Below are positions 1-8,194 of a stretch of DNA of 38,277 nucleotides, piece after piece. The notes under the pieces were generated by a model that ran no database searches, had not been told where the DNA came from, and saw only the letters and a program-made list of their open reading frames with translations. The position numbers and the translations under genes are program-made. The DNA comes from JAJXUB01 sp047974805 (GTDB taxonomy: Bacteria > Actinomycetota > Actinomycetes > Actinomycetales > Dermatophilaceae). Where the stretch lies: positions 1-38,277 of the forward strand of contig JBKECS010000072.1 in NCBI GenBank assembly GCA_047974805.1. The letters run 5' to 3'. The number at the start of each line of letters is the position of its first letter. The first letter of the stretch is position 1.

Positions 1-135
1 CAGCAGGCTGGTCTTGCCGGCCCCCGTGGGTCCGTGAATGAGGAATACCCCAGCGCTGGCCGCCTCGTCGACATCGAGATCGACGGTGTCGGCGAAGGGA
101 CCGAACGCGGTGATGGTCAGCTGATGGAGCCTCAC
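1..135 (-). CDS. sbcC: SbcC nuclease ATPase subunit, N-terminal fragment
   Basis: This is the first 45 codons of an SMC-like ATPase; the gene runs off the left edge. The translation begins MRLHQLTITAFGPF, the usual SbcC/Rad50 opening, and carries the Walker A motif GPTGAGKT about residues 35-42. The start is GTG at 135-133. It overlaps the stop of sbcD by 4 nt (GTGA), so the two are translationally coupled. In the family, SbcC pairs with SbcD to form an ATP-dependent exo/endonuclease that opens hairpins and processes DNA ends. Nothing after the P-loop can be judged. Confidence 0.9.
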   Translation of the reverse strand, partial: MRLHQLTITAFGPFADTVDLDVDEAASAGVFLIHGPTGAGKTSLL

Positions 136-1346
136 GCGACGTCCCCAGTCTTGTCGGGTTCTCGCGGCGCCGCGAAAAGCTCCGATCCAGAATCAACTCG
201 CCCCTCGTCCTCACGCTGAGATCGCTGCAGCCGCGTGCCCTCCAAGGCCTCCACGAACAGCGCCCGCTCGGTGTCGGTCGCTCCATTCCCGCCGCGGACA
301 TGGTCGACGAAGTCGCAGCACACCGTCAGGGCGCTCGTTGCTGCTTTGGCGCGGGCGGCATAGCTGCGCTGTTCGCCCAGACGGACCGGTGGTTCGAAGA
401 GAAGTTCCAGGGTGTGCGGAAACCGGCCACGCAACGCCTCCATGGCCCCGACGGGGCGGGAGGCGTCGGTCAGTGTCACCCGGCACCAGGCGGACTGCGC
501 GTAGGCAAGGTCCGGATCGGACAGCAGGTCGGCCAGCTCGCCGCGCAACAGCGCCAACGGCCGTGCCACCGGAGCAGCGAGGAACTCGGCCCGGACCTTA
601 CCGCGGGGATTGATATCGACCATCCAGGAGCCCTTGACCTGGCCTGCCTCGGAGAAGGACATGGCCAGGGGCGAGCCGGAATAGCGGATGGTCTCAGTCA
701 GCTGCTGCGCCCGGTGAAGGTGGCCCAGAGCGACGTAGTCCACTCCCACGAATGTGTCTGCAGGCACGGAGGCGACCCCGCCGACGGTGATGTCCCGTTC
801 CGAATCGGTTGGTTGCGCGCCAGTGGCAAACGCATGCGCCATCAGCACCGCGGCACCCGGACGTGCCGAATGGGCCCGACGCACCCGGTCCATTGCGGCG
901 GCCAGCACCCCGGCATGGCTGCGCTCCTTCGCCCCCAACGGGTCCGCGACGAGCGACGGCTCCAGATAGGGCAGCGGGTAGATGCAGACGTCGCCGACCT
1001 GCACCGGCCGGTCGATGTCTGCGACGGAGGTGCGGATATGCAGCCCGGCCCGAGCCAACAGCTGCGAAGCAAATCCGAGCCGGATGGCGCTGTCGTGGTT
1101 ACCCGAGGAGAGCACCACCTGGGCCCCGGCGTCGATGATTCGGCTCATCGTGTCCGACAGCAGCGCCACCGTGTCTGGAGCCGGCAGGGCGCGGTCATAC
1201 ACATCGCCTGAGACTAGGACGGCGTCCACCGACTCCGACCGGACGGCGTCGACGAGATGGTCGAGAAACTCGGCCTGGGCGGACAGGAGGCCGACATCGT
1301 GAAACGACCGGCCCAGATGCCAATCCGATGTATGCAACAACCTCAT
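132..1346 (-). CDS. sbcD: Exonuclease SbcD (Mre11-type subunit)
   Basis: This 404-residue metallophosphoesterase is the nuclease subunit of the SbcCD DNA-end processing complex. The N-terminus MRLLHTSDWHLGR contains the DxH motif. Further metal-binding motifs follow: SGDVYDR, SSGNHDS and ALGHLHRAQ. The open frame extends 32 codons upstream, but ATG at 1346-1344 matches the family start exactly and was chosen. The gene lies just upstream of sbcC and overlaps it by 4 nt. It is divergent from the GCS2-family gene at 1481, with about 134 bp of promoter space between them. The product is expected in the cytoplasm, in recombination and hairpin repair. Confidence 0.93.
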   Translation of the reverse strand: MRLLHTSDWHLGRSFHDVGLLSAQAEFLDHLVDAVRSESVDAVLVSGDVYDRALPAPDTVALLSDTMSRIIDAGAQVVLSSGNHDSAIRLGFASQLLARAGLHIRTSVADIDRPVQVGDVCIYPLPYLEPSLVADPLGAKERSHAGVLAAAMDRVRRAHSARPGAAVLMAHAFATGAQPTDSERDITVGGVASVPADTFVGVDYVALGHLHRAQQLTETIRYSGSPLAMSFSEAGQVKGSWMVDINPRGKVRAEFLAAPVARPLALLRGELADLLSDPDLAYAQSAWCRVTLTDASRPVGAMEALRGRFPHTLELLFEPPVRLGEQRSYAARAKAATSALTVCCDFVDHVRGGNGATDTERALFVEALEGTRLQRSQREDEGRVDSGSELFAAPREPDKTGDVA

Positions 1347-1480
1347 GCCTGTCAGGCTATGAGCAACCACCGACAGCCCCGAGGAGTTGCCTCGGCGCGC
1401 CGCGGAAATCGAGTGGTCCACAGAGGGCCGAGCGATCGGCATACGTGACGAAGCCCGCGGCGGTGTGGTTGGGTTCCCTC

Positions 1481-2962
1481 ATGGGCGTTGATGTCGCTGC
1501 GCAGAACTACTCGCGAGAGCAGCGCCAGCGCTACCGGGAGAAGGTTCGCCGGGACCTCGACGTCTTCGAGCGGATGTTGTCCACCGACCAATTCGAGTTC
1601 GATCGTCCGATGACTGGGCTGGAGATCGAACTCAACCTCATTGACCACGACTTCGAACCACATTTTGCCAACGCCGAAACACTCGAGGCGATCGCCGATC
1701 CGGAGTACCAAACCGAGCTGGCGCAATACAACATCGAACTCAACGTGCCACCCCGTCCCCTCCCCGGGGATGCCGCGTTGGATCTGGAAGACGAGCTGCG
1801 CACCAGCTTGAACTCAGCGAATGCCGCCGCAGCCAGGGTGGGCAGTCGCATTGTGGCCATCGGCATCTTGCCCACGATCATGCCTGAGCATTATCAGCGT
1901 GACTGGATCAGTGCGAACACCCGTTATTCCGCGTTGAACGATTCGATCTTCGTCGCCCGCGGTGAGGACATTCTGCTCGACATCGCCGGGCCGTCCGGCG
2001 AACGCGTGTCGCGCTACTGCGACTCCATCGCCCCGGAGTCGGCGTGCACATCGGTACAGCTGCACCTTCAGGTCGCCCCCCACGAGTTCGCCGACCACTG
2101 GAATGCCGCTCAGGCCCTGGTCGGGCCCCAGCTGGGCCTCGGCGCCAACAGCCCCTTCCTGTTCGGGCGCCGGCTGCATGCCGAGACCCGGATCGCCCTC
2201 TTCGAGCAGGCGACGGACACCCGGCCGGTGGAGTTCAAGAACCAAGGGGTCCGGCCGCGGGTGTATTTCGGGGACCGGTGGGTCACCTCGATCTTCGACC
2301 TGTTCGAGGAAAACGTCCGCTACTTCCCGGCATTGCTCGCAGAACTGTCCGAGGAGGATCCCGAAGCACTCTTCGACGCGGGTCAGGCCCCGACGCTCAG
2401 CGAGCTGAGCTTGCACAACGGCACGGTATATCGATGGAATCGACCGATCTATGCCGTGGTCGACGGGCGTCCGCACCTGCGGGTGGAGAACCGCGTCCTG
2501 CCGGCCGGGCCATCCATTGTCGACACGATGGCCAATGCCGCGTTCTACTACGGAGCCGTACGGATGCTCGCCCACCAGGAGCGGCCGGTGTGGACCAAGA
2601 TGAGTTTTGCCGCCGCAGAAGAGAATTTCGTGCGGTGTGCCCGGGATGGCATCGACGCTTCGGTGTACTGGCCCGGTTTCGGCGAGGTCGGCGTCGATGA
2701 GCTCGTTCTGCGCCATCTCCTGCCGCTGGCCCATGAGGGGCTGCAACTGTGGGGGGTCTCCCGCGCCGTGCGGGACCGCTACCTGTCCATCATCGAATCC
2801 CGAGCGACACTGGGAATCAACGGGGCCACGTGGCAAACCGATGCCGTTGCCGCCTTCGAAGCCCGTGGGCAGGATCGGGGCAGCGCGATCACTTCCATGC
2901 TGGCCGCCTACGAGGAGCACATGAACGCCAATGAGCCGGTGCACACGTGGCCGTTGCCCTGA
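1481..2962 (+). CDS. Glutamate-cysteine ligase family 2 (GCS2) protein
   Basis: This 493-residue member of the GCS2 / carboxylate-amine ligase fold (PF04107 type) has the strand motif TGLEIELNLID near residue 43 with the metal-binding glutamates. Later come NIELNVPPRPL, an SANTRYSALND segment, QLHLQV, and the C-terminal VENRVLPAGP. This long form is common in actinobacteria. Most actinobacteria make mycothiol rather than glutathione, so a true gamma-glutamylcysteine role is not assured; ligation of an amino acid to another amine is possible. ATG 1481 matches the family start. An in-frame GTG at 1445 is an alternative. Divergent from sbcD. Confidence 0.8.
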   Translation: MGVDVAAQNYSREQRQRYREKVRRDLDVFERMLSTDQFEFDRPMTGLEIELNLIDHDFEPHFANAETLEAIADPEYQTELAQYNIELNVPPRPLPGDAALDLEDELRTSLNSANAAAARVGSRIVAIGILPTIMPEHYQRDWISANTRYSALNDSIFVARGEDILLDIAGPSGERVSRYCDSIAPESACTSVQLHLQVAPHEFADHWNAAQALVGPQLGLGANSPFLFGRRLHAETRIALFEQATDTRPVEFKNQGVRPRVYFGDRWVTSIFDLFEENVRYFPALLAELSEEDPEALFDAGQAPTLSELSLHNGTVYRWNRPIYAVVDGRPHLRVENRVLPAGPSIVDTMANAAFYYGAVRMLAHQERPVWTKMSFAAAEENFVRCARDGIDASVYWPGFGEVGVDELVLRHLLPLAHEGLQLWGVSRAVRDRYLSIIESRATLGINGATWQTDAVAAFEARGQDRGSAITSMLAAYEEHMNANEPVHTWPLP

Positions 2963-3001
2963 TCTCAACCCCAACCCCAACCAGAAACAGAGGATGACGA
3001 C

Positions 3002-3463
3002 ATGACGGGCAGCACCGAACCGACCGGTGGCACCGGCCTGGGCCACCGCGCCATCACCTTGCAGCGCCTGGACAAAGGGGTGTATGCGGCGACCAATGAG
3101 CGGGGCGGGACGATCACCATCGGCGGTGGGGGAGACCGACCGGATTTCACCCCTGTCGAGCTACTCCTTGTGGCGATGGCCGGGTGCAGTGCCACCGATG
3201 TCGACTTCATCACCAGCAAGCGCGCCGAGCCGGACTCTTTTCAGGTCGAGTGCACCGGAGAAAAGGCGCGAGATGACTGCGGGAACCACATGGAGGACCT
3301 CACGGTGACGTTTGCGGTGACGTTCCCGTCCGACGCTGACGGGGACCGGGCCCGTGACATGCTGCCCAAGGCGGTGACCATGTCGGCCGACCGTCTCTGC
3401 ACCGTGTCGCGGACCGTGCAGCTAGCCACCCCGGTGACCATGACGGTGGCTGAGGAGGAGTAG
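3002..3463 (+). CDS. OsmC family peroxiredoxin-like protein
   Basis: This 153-residue OsmC/Ohr-fold protein carries the two conserved redox cysteines, Cys62 in MAGCSATDVD and Cys133 in RLCTVSRT. Family members reduce organic hydroperoxides with thiol or dihydrolipoyl-type donors; the substrate here is not evident. An RBS (GAGG, 8 nt before ATG) supports the start. The gene sits 39 bp after the GCS2 gene and directly before the YciO-like gene, whose RBS lies in the OsmC C-terminal codons, so the three are probably one transcript. Confidence 0.88.
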   Translation: MTGSTEPTGGTGLGHRAITLQRLDKGVYAATNERGGTITIGGGGDRPDFTPVELLLVAMAGCSATDVDFITSKRAEPDSFQVECTGEKARDDCGNHMEDLTVTFAVTFPSDADGDRARDMLPKAVTMSADRLCTVSRTVQLATPVTMTVAEEE

Positions 3464-3467
3464 TCCG

Positions 3468-4094
3468 ATGGCACGCTTCGTCGACATCCACCCGGTGGAT
3501 CCGCAACCGCGGCTCATTGCCCAGGTGGGGCAGGTACTGCGGGAGGGAGGCGTCATCGCCTACCCCACAGATTCCGGATATGCCCTGGGTGCCCTCATGG
3601 ATAATCCGGACGCCAAGGAGCGGATGCGAGCAATCCGCCGGCTCGACGATCGCCACCACTACACCCTGGTCGTCAAGGACTTCGCGCAACTTGGCCAATT
3701 GGTCCAAGTCAACAACGCTGTGTTCCGGGCCGTGAAGGCGAGCACTCCGGGGCCGTACACCTTCATCCTGCCGGCCACCTCCGAGGTACCTCGCCGGCTT
3801 CTGCATCCAAAGAAGCGCACGGTCGGCGTCCGTATGCCGGATTCTGCGGTAGTGCGTGCGCTGGTGGAGGAGGTGGGCGAGCCGCTGCTGTCGACCACCC
3901 TCATCCTTCCCGAGGATGCCGAGCCGATGACCCAGGGGTGGGTGGTCAAGGAGGAGTTGGACCATCAGGTGGACCTGGTCATCGAGGCAGGCGAGGTGCC
4001 TGGCGACCCGACCACCGTCATCGACTGGACCGGCGACGAACCAGTGATCGCGCGGCTCGGCGCCGGGGATCCCGCACGGTTCCAGCCCTCCTAA
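3468..4094 (+). CDS. L-threonylcarbamoyladenylate synthase family protein (YciO/Sua5 type)
   Basis: This 208-residue YrdC-fold protein has GGVIAYPTDSGYALG at about residues 25-39, followed by KERMRAIRRLDDRHHYTLV, the PGPYTFILPAT segment and KKRTVGVRMPD. The family makes threonylcarbamoyl-AMP from threonine, bicarbonate and ATP for t6A37 tRNA modification. The sequence looks closer to the YciO branch than to the essential TsaC, so its exact activity is uncertain. The RBS GAGGAGGAG overlaps the end of the OsmC gene. It converges on the DUF1028 gene with only 16 bp between stops and no hairpin in that gap. Confidence 0.85.
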   Translation: MARFVDIHPVDPQPRLIAQVGQVLREGGVIAYPTDSGYALGALMDNPDAKERMRAIRRLDDRHHYTLVVKDFAQLGQLVQVNNAVFRAVKASTPGPYTFILPATSEVPRRLLHPKKRTVGVRMPDSAVVRALVEEVGEPLLSTTLILPEDAEPMTQGWVVKEELDHQVDLVIEAGEVPGDPTTVIDWTGDEPVIARLGAGDPARFQPS

Positions 4095-4110
4095 GCTTGC
4101 CCGGAGGCGA

Positions 4111-4944
4111 TCACCAGGAGCCGTGTGCGCTGGCACGCAGCTGCTCCAGCACCCGCGCATCGATCCCCGCCGTCGTCAGGCGTGTCTCAAGGTTGGCTTC
4201 CCCGGCCCATCTGGCGAGATCACCGGCCAGCTCACCTCCGGACACGCCGATGTCCGTCAGCAGCGTTCGAACCTCGACCGCCAGCGCTCCTTGAAGCGGC
4301 TGCACCTCCTCGGGCTCGCCGAAGTAGAGTTCGGCGAGGTCGGCCAGCCTGGCGAGTTCGGCCACTGGTTCGGCGTGATCGTCCACCCGAAGGTCAGCCA
4401 GGACGCCGTTGCGGTCATAACCGGCGTCGGGGCGGACGGCATACAGCGCGGCGGACTGCTTGCCCCGCCGGTCGCCTCCGGCCCGATCTCCGGCCGTGAC
4501 GGCGGCCAGGAGGCGCCGTGGCAACGTTTGGCCGACGGAGTCCAGCCAGGCCCGTTCCATGTCCCGGACAACCTGTTCGCCGACCAGGACGTTCCCTTGG
4601 ATGGCGTATGCCTGATCCCCGGTTCTTCCGGTGACCCCACCGGCCCACGGCATACAGTCCGCCCCGGTCATGCTTGCCTGATCGACCGAGCCGACGACGC
4701 CCACTTGTCGCTCAGCGGCCCCATCGTCCAGGGCGGCCAACCGTCGCAGGGCCACATCAGCAGGTTCCCCTGCGGCAAGGGCCGACAGCAGGTCAGGAAT
4801 ATAGGACCCCTTGGCGAAGCTCTGGGTGGCGACCGCTCCCACACCGGCACGTGCCCCAGGCACCACCGAGCCGACCGCGAGAAACCGGCTCGCCACTGCC
4901 ACGCCGGCGGCGTCGCCGTCGATCGCCACGATGGAGAAGGTCAT
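4111..4944 (-). CDS. DUF1028 domain protein (Ntn-hydrolase-like)
   Basis: This 277-residue protein starts MTFSIVAIDGDAAGVAVASRF, typical of DUF1028 proteins, which have an Ntn-hydrolase-like fold. Other family signatures are VATQSFAKGSYI, ADCMPWAGGVTG and the AIQGNVLVGEQVV segment. The C-terminal ~70 residues match the putative peptidoglycan-binding tail seen in longer members. Enzyme activity of the family is not established. It begins 29 bp after modC on the same strand and may be read through from the mod operon, but no functional tie to molybdate is known. Confidence 0.82.
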   Translation of the reverse strand: MTFSIVAIDGDAAGVAVASRFLAVGSVVPGARAGVGAVATQSFAKGSYIPDLLSALAAGEPADVALRRLAALDDGAAERQVGVVGSVDQASMTGADCMPWAGGVTGRTGDQAYAIQGNVLVGEQVVRDMERAWLDSVGQTLPRRLLAAVTAGDRAGGDRRGKQSAALYAVRPDAGYDRNGVLADLRVDDHAEPVAELARLADLAELYFGEPEEVQPLQGALAVEVRTLLTDIGVSGGELAGDLARWAGEANLETRLTTAGIDARVLEQLRASAHGSW

Positions 4945-4973
4945 AGAGCGACCGTAGCGCGGGAACCAGCGGC

Positions 4974-6038
4974 TCAGCCGGTGAAGGCGTCAATGTCGGT
5001 GGCCTTGGCGGTCAACCACACCTCGACATTCGGTCGCAGCTCAAGGTCGGCGACCGAGGCGGGGGTGAGATCGACGATGGCCTCGGGTGCCCCGTCGACC
5101 ACGGCGCGAACCCTTTCGCCGACCACCTCGAGTTCACGGATCCGCCCGGGCCAGATGTTCCTGGCGCTGGCCTGGTCGGGGCGGCTGGCTTGCACCGTGA
5201 TGGTGGATGGTCGCAGGACCACGTGGACCCTGGTGCCGACCGGCCCGGGGGAGTCCGCCACGACAAGGTGCCCGCCGGCCTGCAGATCAATCCGATGTCC
5301 GTCGGGGCCGACGGTGCCGGCATACAGGTTCAGGCCGACCAGCCGGGCCACGTACTCGGTCCGAGGGCGTCGACTCACCTCGGCGGGCGTGCCGACCTGG
5401 ACGATCCGACCGCGTTCCAGGACGACGATGCGATCCGCCAGCACGAGGGCGTCGACGGCGTCGTGGGTCACCATGAGCACAGGTCCGGGCACATGATCGA
5501 CGTGACCGCGCAGCCCAGCCCGCACGTCCAACCGGGTTGTGGAGTCCAGCGCGGCCAGGGGCTCATCGAGCAGCAACGCTGCCGGTCTGCTGGCCAGCGC
5601 CCGCGCCAGCGCCACCCGCTGAGATTGACCTCCGGAGAGGCTGGCTGGCTTCAGACGTCCGACCGAGGAGACACCGAGCCGATCCAGCCATCCCTGGGCT
5701 TCGCTGCGTGCCTGGGCCGCCTTCTGGCCCGCGGCCCTGATCGGGAACGCCACGTTCTGCAGCGCCGACAGGTGCGGGAAGAGCCGGTAGTCCTGGAATG
5801 CCAGCGCAACCGGACGCCGCTGGGCCGGGAGGAAGGTGCGGGCCTGCGCGTCGTCCCAAACCTGGCCGGCGAAACTGATCGCGCCCTCGTTGAGGGCGAG
5901 CAGTCCGGCGGCCAGCCCCAACAGCGTGGATTTGCCGGAGCCGTTCGGTCCGACGATGACGAGGAACTCTCGTGGTGCGGCCGCCAGGTGCGCGGACAGG
6001 GTGAAGTCGCCCCGGTGGACGCGGCCGTCAATGCGCAA
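4974..6038 (-). CDS. modC: Molybdate ABC transporter ATP-binding protein ModC
   Basis: This 354-residue ABC ATPase energises molybdate import. Walker A is GPNGSGKST (about 30-38), the signature is LSGGQSQRVALARAL, Walker B is LLLDEPLAALD and the switch is VTHD. The C-terminal ~65 residues, opening SARNIWPGRI, form a TOBE/Mop domain, which marks ModC among ABC ATPases. The only sensible start in frame is TTG at 6038, since further upstream there is no ATG or GTG before modB. It is 31 bp downstream of modB. Confidence 0.9.
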   Translation of the reverse strand: MRIDGRVHRGDFTLSAHLAAAPREFLVIVGPNGSGKSTLLGLAAGLLALNEGAISFAGQVWDDAQARTFLPAQRRPVALAFQDYRLFPHLSALQNVAFPIRAAGQKAAQARSEAQGWLDRLGVSSVGRLKPASLSGGQSQRVALARALASRPAALLLDEPLAALDSTTRLDVRAGLRGHVDHVPGPVLMVTHDAVDALVLADRIVVLERGRIVQVGTPAEVSRRPRTEYVARLVGLNLYAGTVGPDGHRIDLQAGGHLVVADSPGPVGTRVHVVLRPSTITVQASRPDQASARNIWPGRIRELEVVGERVRAVVDGAPEAIVDLTPASVADLELRPNVEVWLTAKATDIDAFTG

Positions 6039-6069
6039 CCAGGCGTCCGCCGATTCGATCCGGCCTAGG

Positions 6070-6936
6070 TCAGGGCGTGCTATGGCCCCTCCAACGTCCC
6101 CGCAGCGCCCACAGGATCAGTACCGAGACGGTCAGCAGGACGAGTGAGAGGGCGATCGCTGCCTCCGGATCTGTTTGCAGGGCCAGGTAGGCGGCAAGGG
6201 GCATGGTCTGGGTGCGGCCGGGGAAGTTCCCGGCAAAGGTGATGGTGGCCCCGAATTCGCCCAGGGCCCGCGCCCAGGTGAGCGCGGCGCCGGAGGCCAA
6301 GGCCGGCAGGATGAGCGGCAGGGAGACCCGGCGAAACACCGTGAGCCTGGTCGCGCCGAGGGTGCGGGCCGCTTCGGCATACCGGCCGTCGGAGGACCGG
6401 AGGGCGCCTTCGACGGTGACCACGAGGAACGGCATGGCGACGAACGTCTCGGCCACGATGACACCGGCTGTGCTGAACGGCAGGGTCACCCCGGCCACGG
6501 TGGCCAGCCATTGCCCAACGATTCCTGTCCGGCCGAGAGCCATGAGCAGCGCAATGCCGCCGACGACCGGAGGGAGCACGAGGGGCACGGTCACCAGGCC
6601 TCTCACGGGGGCCGCCAGCCGGCCGGGCGAGTTGGCCAGGTACCAGGCCAGGGGGACACCCAGGAGCAGCGAGATGAGCATGGCGACGCTCGCGCAGGCG
6701 AGGGACAGGCCGAGGGCATCACGGACCGTTGGCGAACCGATCAGCTGTGGGAGCGATGACCACGGGGCCCGCCAGATGACGGCCAGGAGCGGGAGGATGA
6801 GAAAGGCCGCCCCGATCGCCGCCGGAATGCCAAGGGTCACCGGTATGCCCTGGGCTTGCGCGACCGAGGCGGCCGTTTGTGCAGTTCGGGTACGGGTGAG
6901 TTCGGGGTTACTGCGCCCGTGACGGTGGAGGGTCAT
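6070..6936 (-). CDS. modB: Molybdate ABC transporter permease ModB
   Basis: This 288-residue membrane protein has five or six hydrophobic segments and the permease EAA loop EAARTLGATRLTVFRRVSLP. That loop is followed by the ModB-typical RALGEFGATITFAGN. ATG at 6936-6934 overlaps the modA stop (ATGA) and was chosen over a much longer upstream open frame that runs through modA in the wrong frame. The first ~40 residues are a polar/short hydrophobic lead before the first strong membrane segment. It partners with ModA and ModC. Confidence 0.9.
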   Translation of the reverse strand: MTLHRHGRSNPELTRTRTAQTAASVAQAQGIPVTLGIPAAIGAAFLILPLLAVIWRAPWSSLPQLIGSPTVRDALGLSLACASVAMLISLLLGVPLAWYLANSPGRLAAPVRGLVTVPLVLPPVVGGIALLMALGRTGIVGQWLATVAGVTLPFSTAGVIVAETFVAMPFLVVTVEGALRSSDGRYAEAARTLGATRLTVFRRVSLPLILPALASGAALTWARALGEFGATITFAGNFPGRTQTMPLAAYLALQTDPEAAIALSLVLLTVSVLILWALRGRWRGHSTP

Positions 6937-7745
6937 GGATGACCGAACCCGTCGTCCGCCAGGACCGCCGCGCCCTGTGCCGAGGTGACATAGGCGGCAA
7001 AGGCGGCGGCACCGGCAGGGTTCGGGGCGTTCCGGAGCACGACAATGGGGTAGTCGGTGCCGTTGTCCGGTCCCTGAGGAAGGTCGATGGCTGACACCTT
7101 GGTGCCGGCAGCGATCGCGTCCGTTCGGTAGACCAGGCCTGCATCGACCTCGCCGAGTTCCAGCTTGGTCAGGACGCCCTTGACATCGGCCTCTTCGGTG
7201 ACCGGGGTCACCGCGATACCGGCGGCCTCGAAGACGGCGTGGGCGAGCGTGCCGCACGGCACCTGGGCCTGGCAGACGGCGACCTTGACGCCCGGGCGGG
7301 CGAGATCGCTCACCCCGGCGATGTCCGCGGGATTGGACGCCGGGACGGCAATGGTGAGCACGTTGCGGGCAAAGATCGCCGGTTGGTCGGCCAGTCCGGC
7401 CTCGGTGACCGTGGTCATGGTGGGCACGCTGGCGCTGGCAAAGACATCGGCGGGGGCTCCGGCGATGATGGATTGGGCGAGCCCGGAACTCGGGCCGAAG
7501 CTGATCGTCACCTTCGCGTCGCGGTGATCGGCCTCGAACTGGTCGGCGATCGTGGTGAAGGCCTCCGTCAGTGATGCTGCGGCCAGAACGACGATGGTCC
7601 CCTCCACCTGATTGGTGCCTGGTTCGGCGGCGTGACTGGACGTCACTGAGGTGTCGCGGGCTGCTTCCGCGGAGCTGCTACAGGCGCTGACCCCCAGAAA
7701 AGCCGCGACAGCGAGTCCGGCCACGGCTCGGTAGCTGCCGATCAT
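6933..7745 (-). CDS. modA: Molybdate-binding lipoprotein ModA
   Basis: This 270-residue solute-binding protein has a lipoprotein signal: a charged N-terminus, a hydrophobic core and lipobox VSAC with Cys22. The mature part has VLAAASLTEAF, FGPSSGLAQSIIAGAPADVF and DAGLVYRTDA, matching the periplasmic-type ModA fold with serine-rich oxyanion contacts. ATG 7745 overlaps the stop of the HTH-TOBE gene by 4 nt (ATGA), and its own stop overlaps modB the same way. It captures molybdate (or tungstate) outside the membrane for ModBC. Confidence 0.92.
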   Translation of the reverse strand: MIGSYRAVAGLAVAAFLGVSACSSSAEAARDTSVTSSHAAEPGTNQVEGTIVVLAAASLTEAFTTIADQFEADHRDAKVTISFGPSSGLAQSIIAGAPADVFASASVPTMTTVTEAGLADQPAIFARNVLTIAVPASNPADIAGVSDLARPGVKVAVCQAQVPCGTLAHAVFEAAGIAVTPVTEEADVKGVLTKLELGEVDAGLVYRTDAIAAGTKVSAIDLPQGPDNGTDYPIVVLRNAPNPAGAAAFAAYVTSAQGAAVLADDGFGHP

Positions 7746-8146
7746 TGGGGCACCTCGATCACGACATTGGTCGCCTTGACCGAGGCGACCGCCAGCACGC
7801 CGGGCGCGAGGTTCAACGCGTCGGCGGCCTCGCGGCTGATCAGGGACACCACACGATGGGGTCCGCATTGCAGCTCCACTTGGGCCATGACTGCGTCTTT
7901 GATGACCTTGGTCACGAGTCCGGTGAATCGGTTGCGGGCCGATTCGGAGGTAACCGGGCCGGGGGAGATGCTGGGGGAGTGTGCGGCGACAGCTTGGGCC
8001 AGCTTGGCCAGGTCGGCACCGTCGACGACGCGGCGACCGGCGCCGTCGGTCGCCGTGGGGACCCGGTGTGCATCGGCCCAGCGGCGCATCGTGTCATCAC
8101 TGACACCAAGGATGTCAGCGGCTTCCCGCATACGAAAGGTGGTCAC
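7742..8146 (-). CDS. HTH-TOBE molybdate-responsive regulator (ModE-like)
   Basis: This 134-residue protein has an N-terminal MerR/excisionase-like helix-turn-helix (MREAADILGVSDDTMRRW) and a C-terminal single Mop/TOBE domain starting SARNRFTGLV. The Mop domain binds molybdate or tungstate, so this is a likely sensor-regulator of its own operon, the small actinobacterial counterpart of ModE. The start is uncertain: GTG 8146 is preferred, TTG 8152 and ATG 8131 are alternatives. An IS1634-family element ends 32 bp upstream of the chosen start, so native promoter sequence beyond 8178 has been displaced. Confidence 0.82.
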   Translation of the reverse strand: MTTFRMREAADILGVSDDTMRRWADAHRVPTATDGAGRRVVDGADLAKLAQAVAAHSPSISPGPVTSESARNRFTGLVTKVIKDAVMAQVELQCGPHRVVSLISREAADALNLAPGVLAVASVKATNVVIEVPQ

Positions 8147-8158
8147 CGGCAAACTCTA

Positions 8159-8168
8159 CGCAGGTGCG
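8159..8168. promoter_or_regulatory. Putative operator CGCAGGTGCG, proximal copy
   Basis: An inverted repeat CGCA-N2-TGCG lies 12 bp upstream of the HTH-TOBE start, over the expected transcription start. The same arms recur at 9847-9856 and 9879-9888. Inferred to be the binding site of the molybdate-responsive regulator. Confidence 0.5.
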
Positions 8169-8169
8169 G

Positions 8170-8175
8170 ATCATA
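8170..8175 (-). promoter_or_regulatory. -10 box (TATGAT) of the mod operon
   Basis: On the minus strand TATGAT lies about 24 bp upstream of the GTG start of the HTH-TOBE gene, and it is preserved in the duplicated copy at 9858-9863. The native -35 region has been replaced by the IS end; no good -35 is visible 16-18 bp upstream in the present arrangement. Confidence 0.45.
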
Positions 8176-8178
8176 TGT

Positions 8179-8192
8179 CCTGAGTTCGGCCA
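8179..8192 (+). repeat. IS terminal inverted repeat, left
   Basis: CCTGAGTTCGGCCA. It pairs with 9809-9822 at 12 of 14 positions and lies 2 bp beyond the transposase stop codon. Confidence 0.8.
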
Positions 8193-8194
8193 AA

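Larger units (their letters stand above)
8135..8178. repeat. 44-bp target-site duplication, left copy
   Basis: These 44 bases directly abut the left inverted repeat of the IS element and recur at 9823-9866 directly after the right inverted repeat, with 3 mismatches (41 of 44 identical). The copy spans the first codons of the HTH-TOBE gene, its leader and a TATGAT -10-like box. Long, variable target duplications are a published trait of the IS1634/IS1549 group. Confidence 0.88.

Noticed and set aside
1814..3046. A 410-codon minus-strand open frame opposite the GCS2 gene
   Set aside because: Antisense shadow; the plus-strand frame has clear family motifs.
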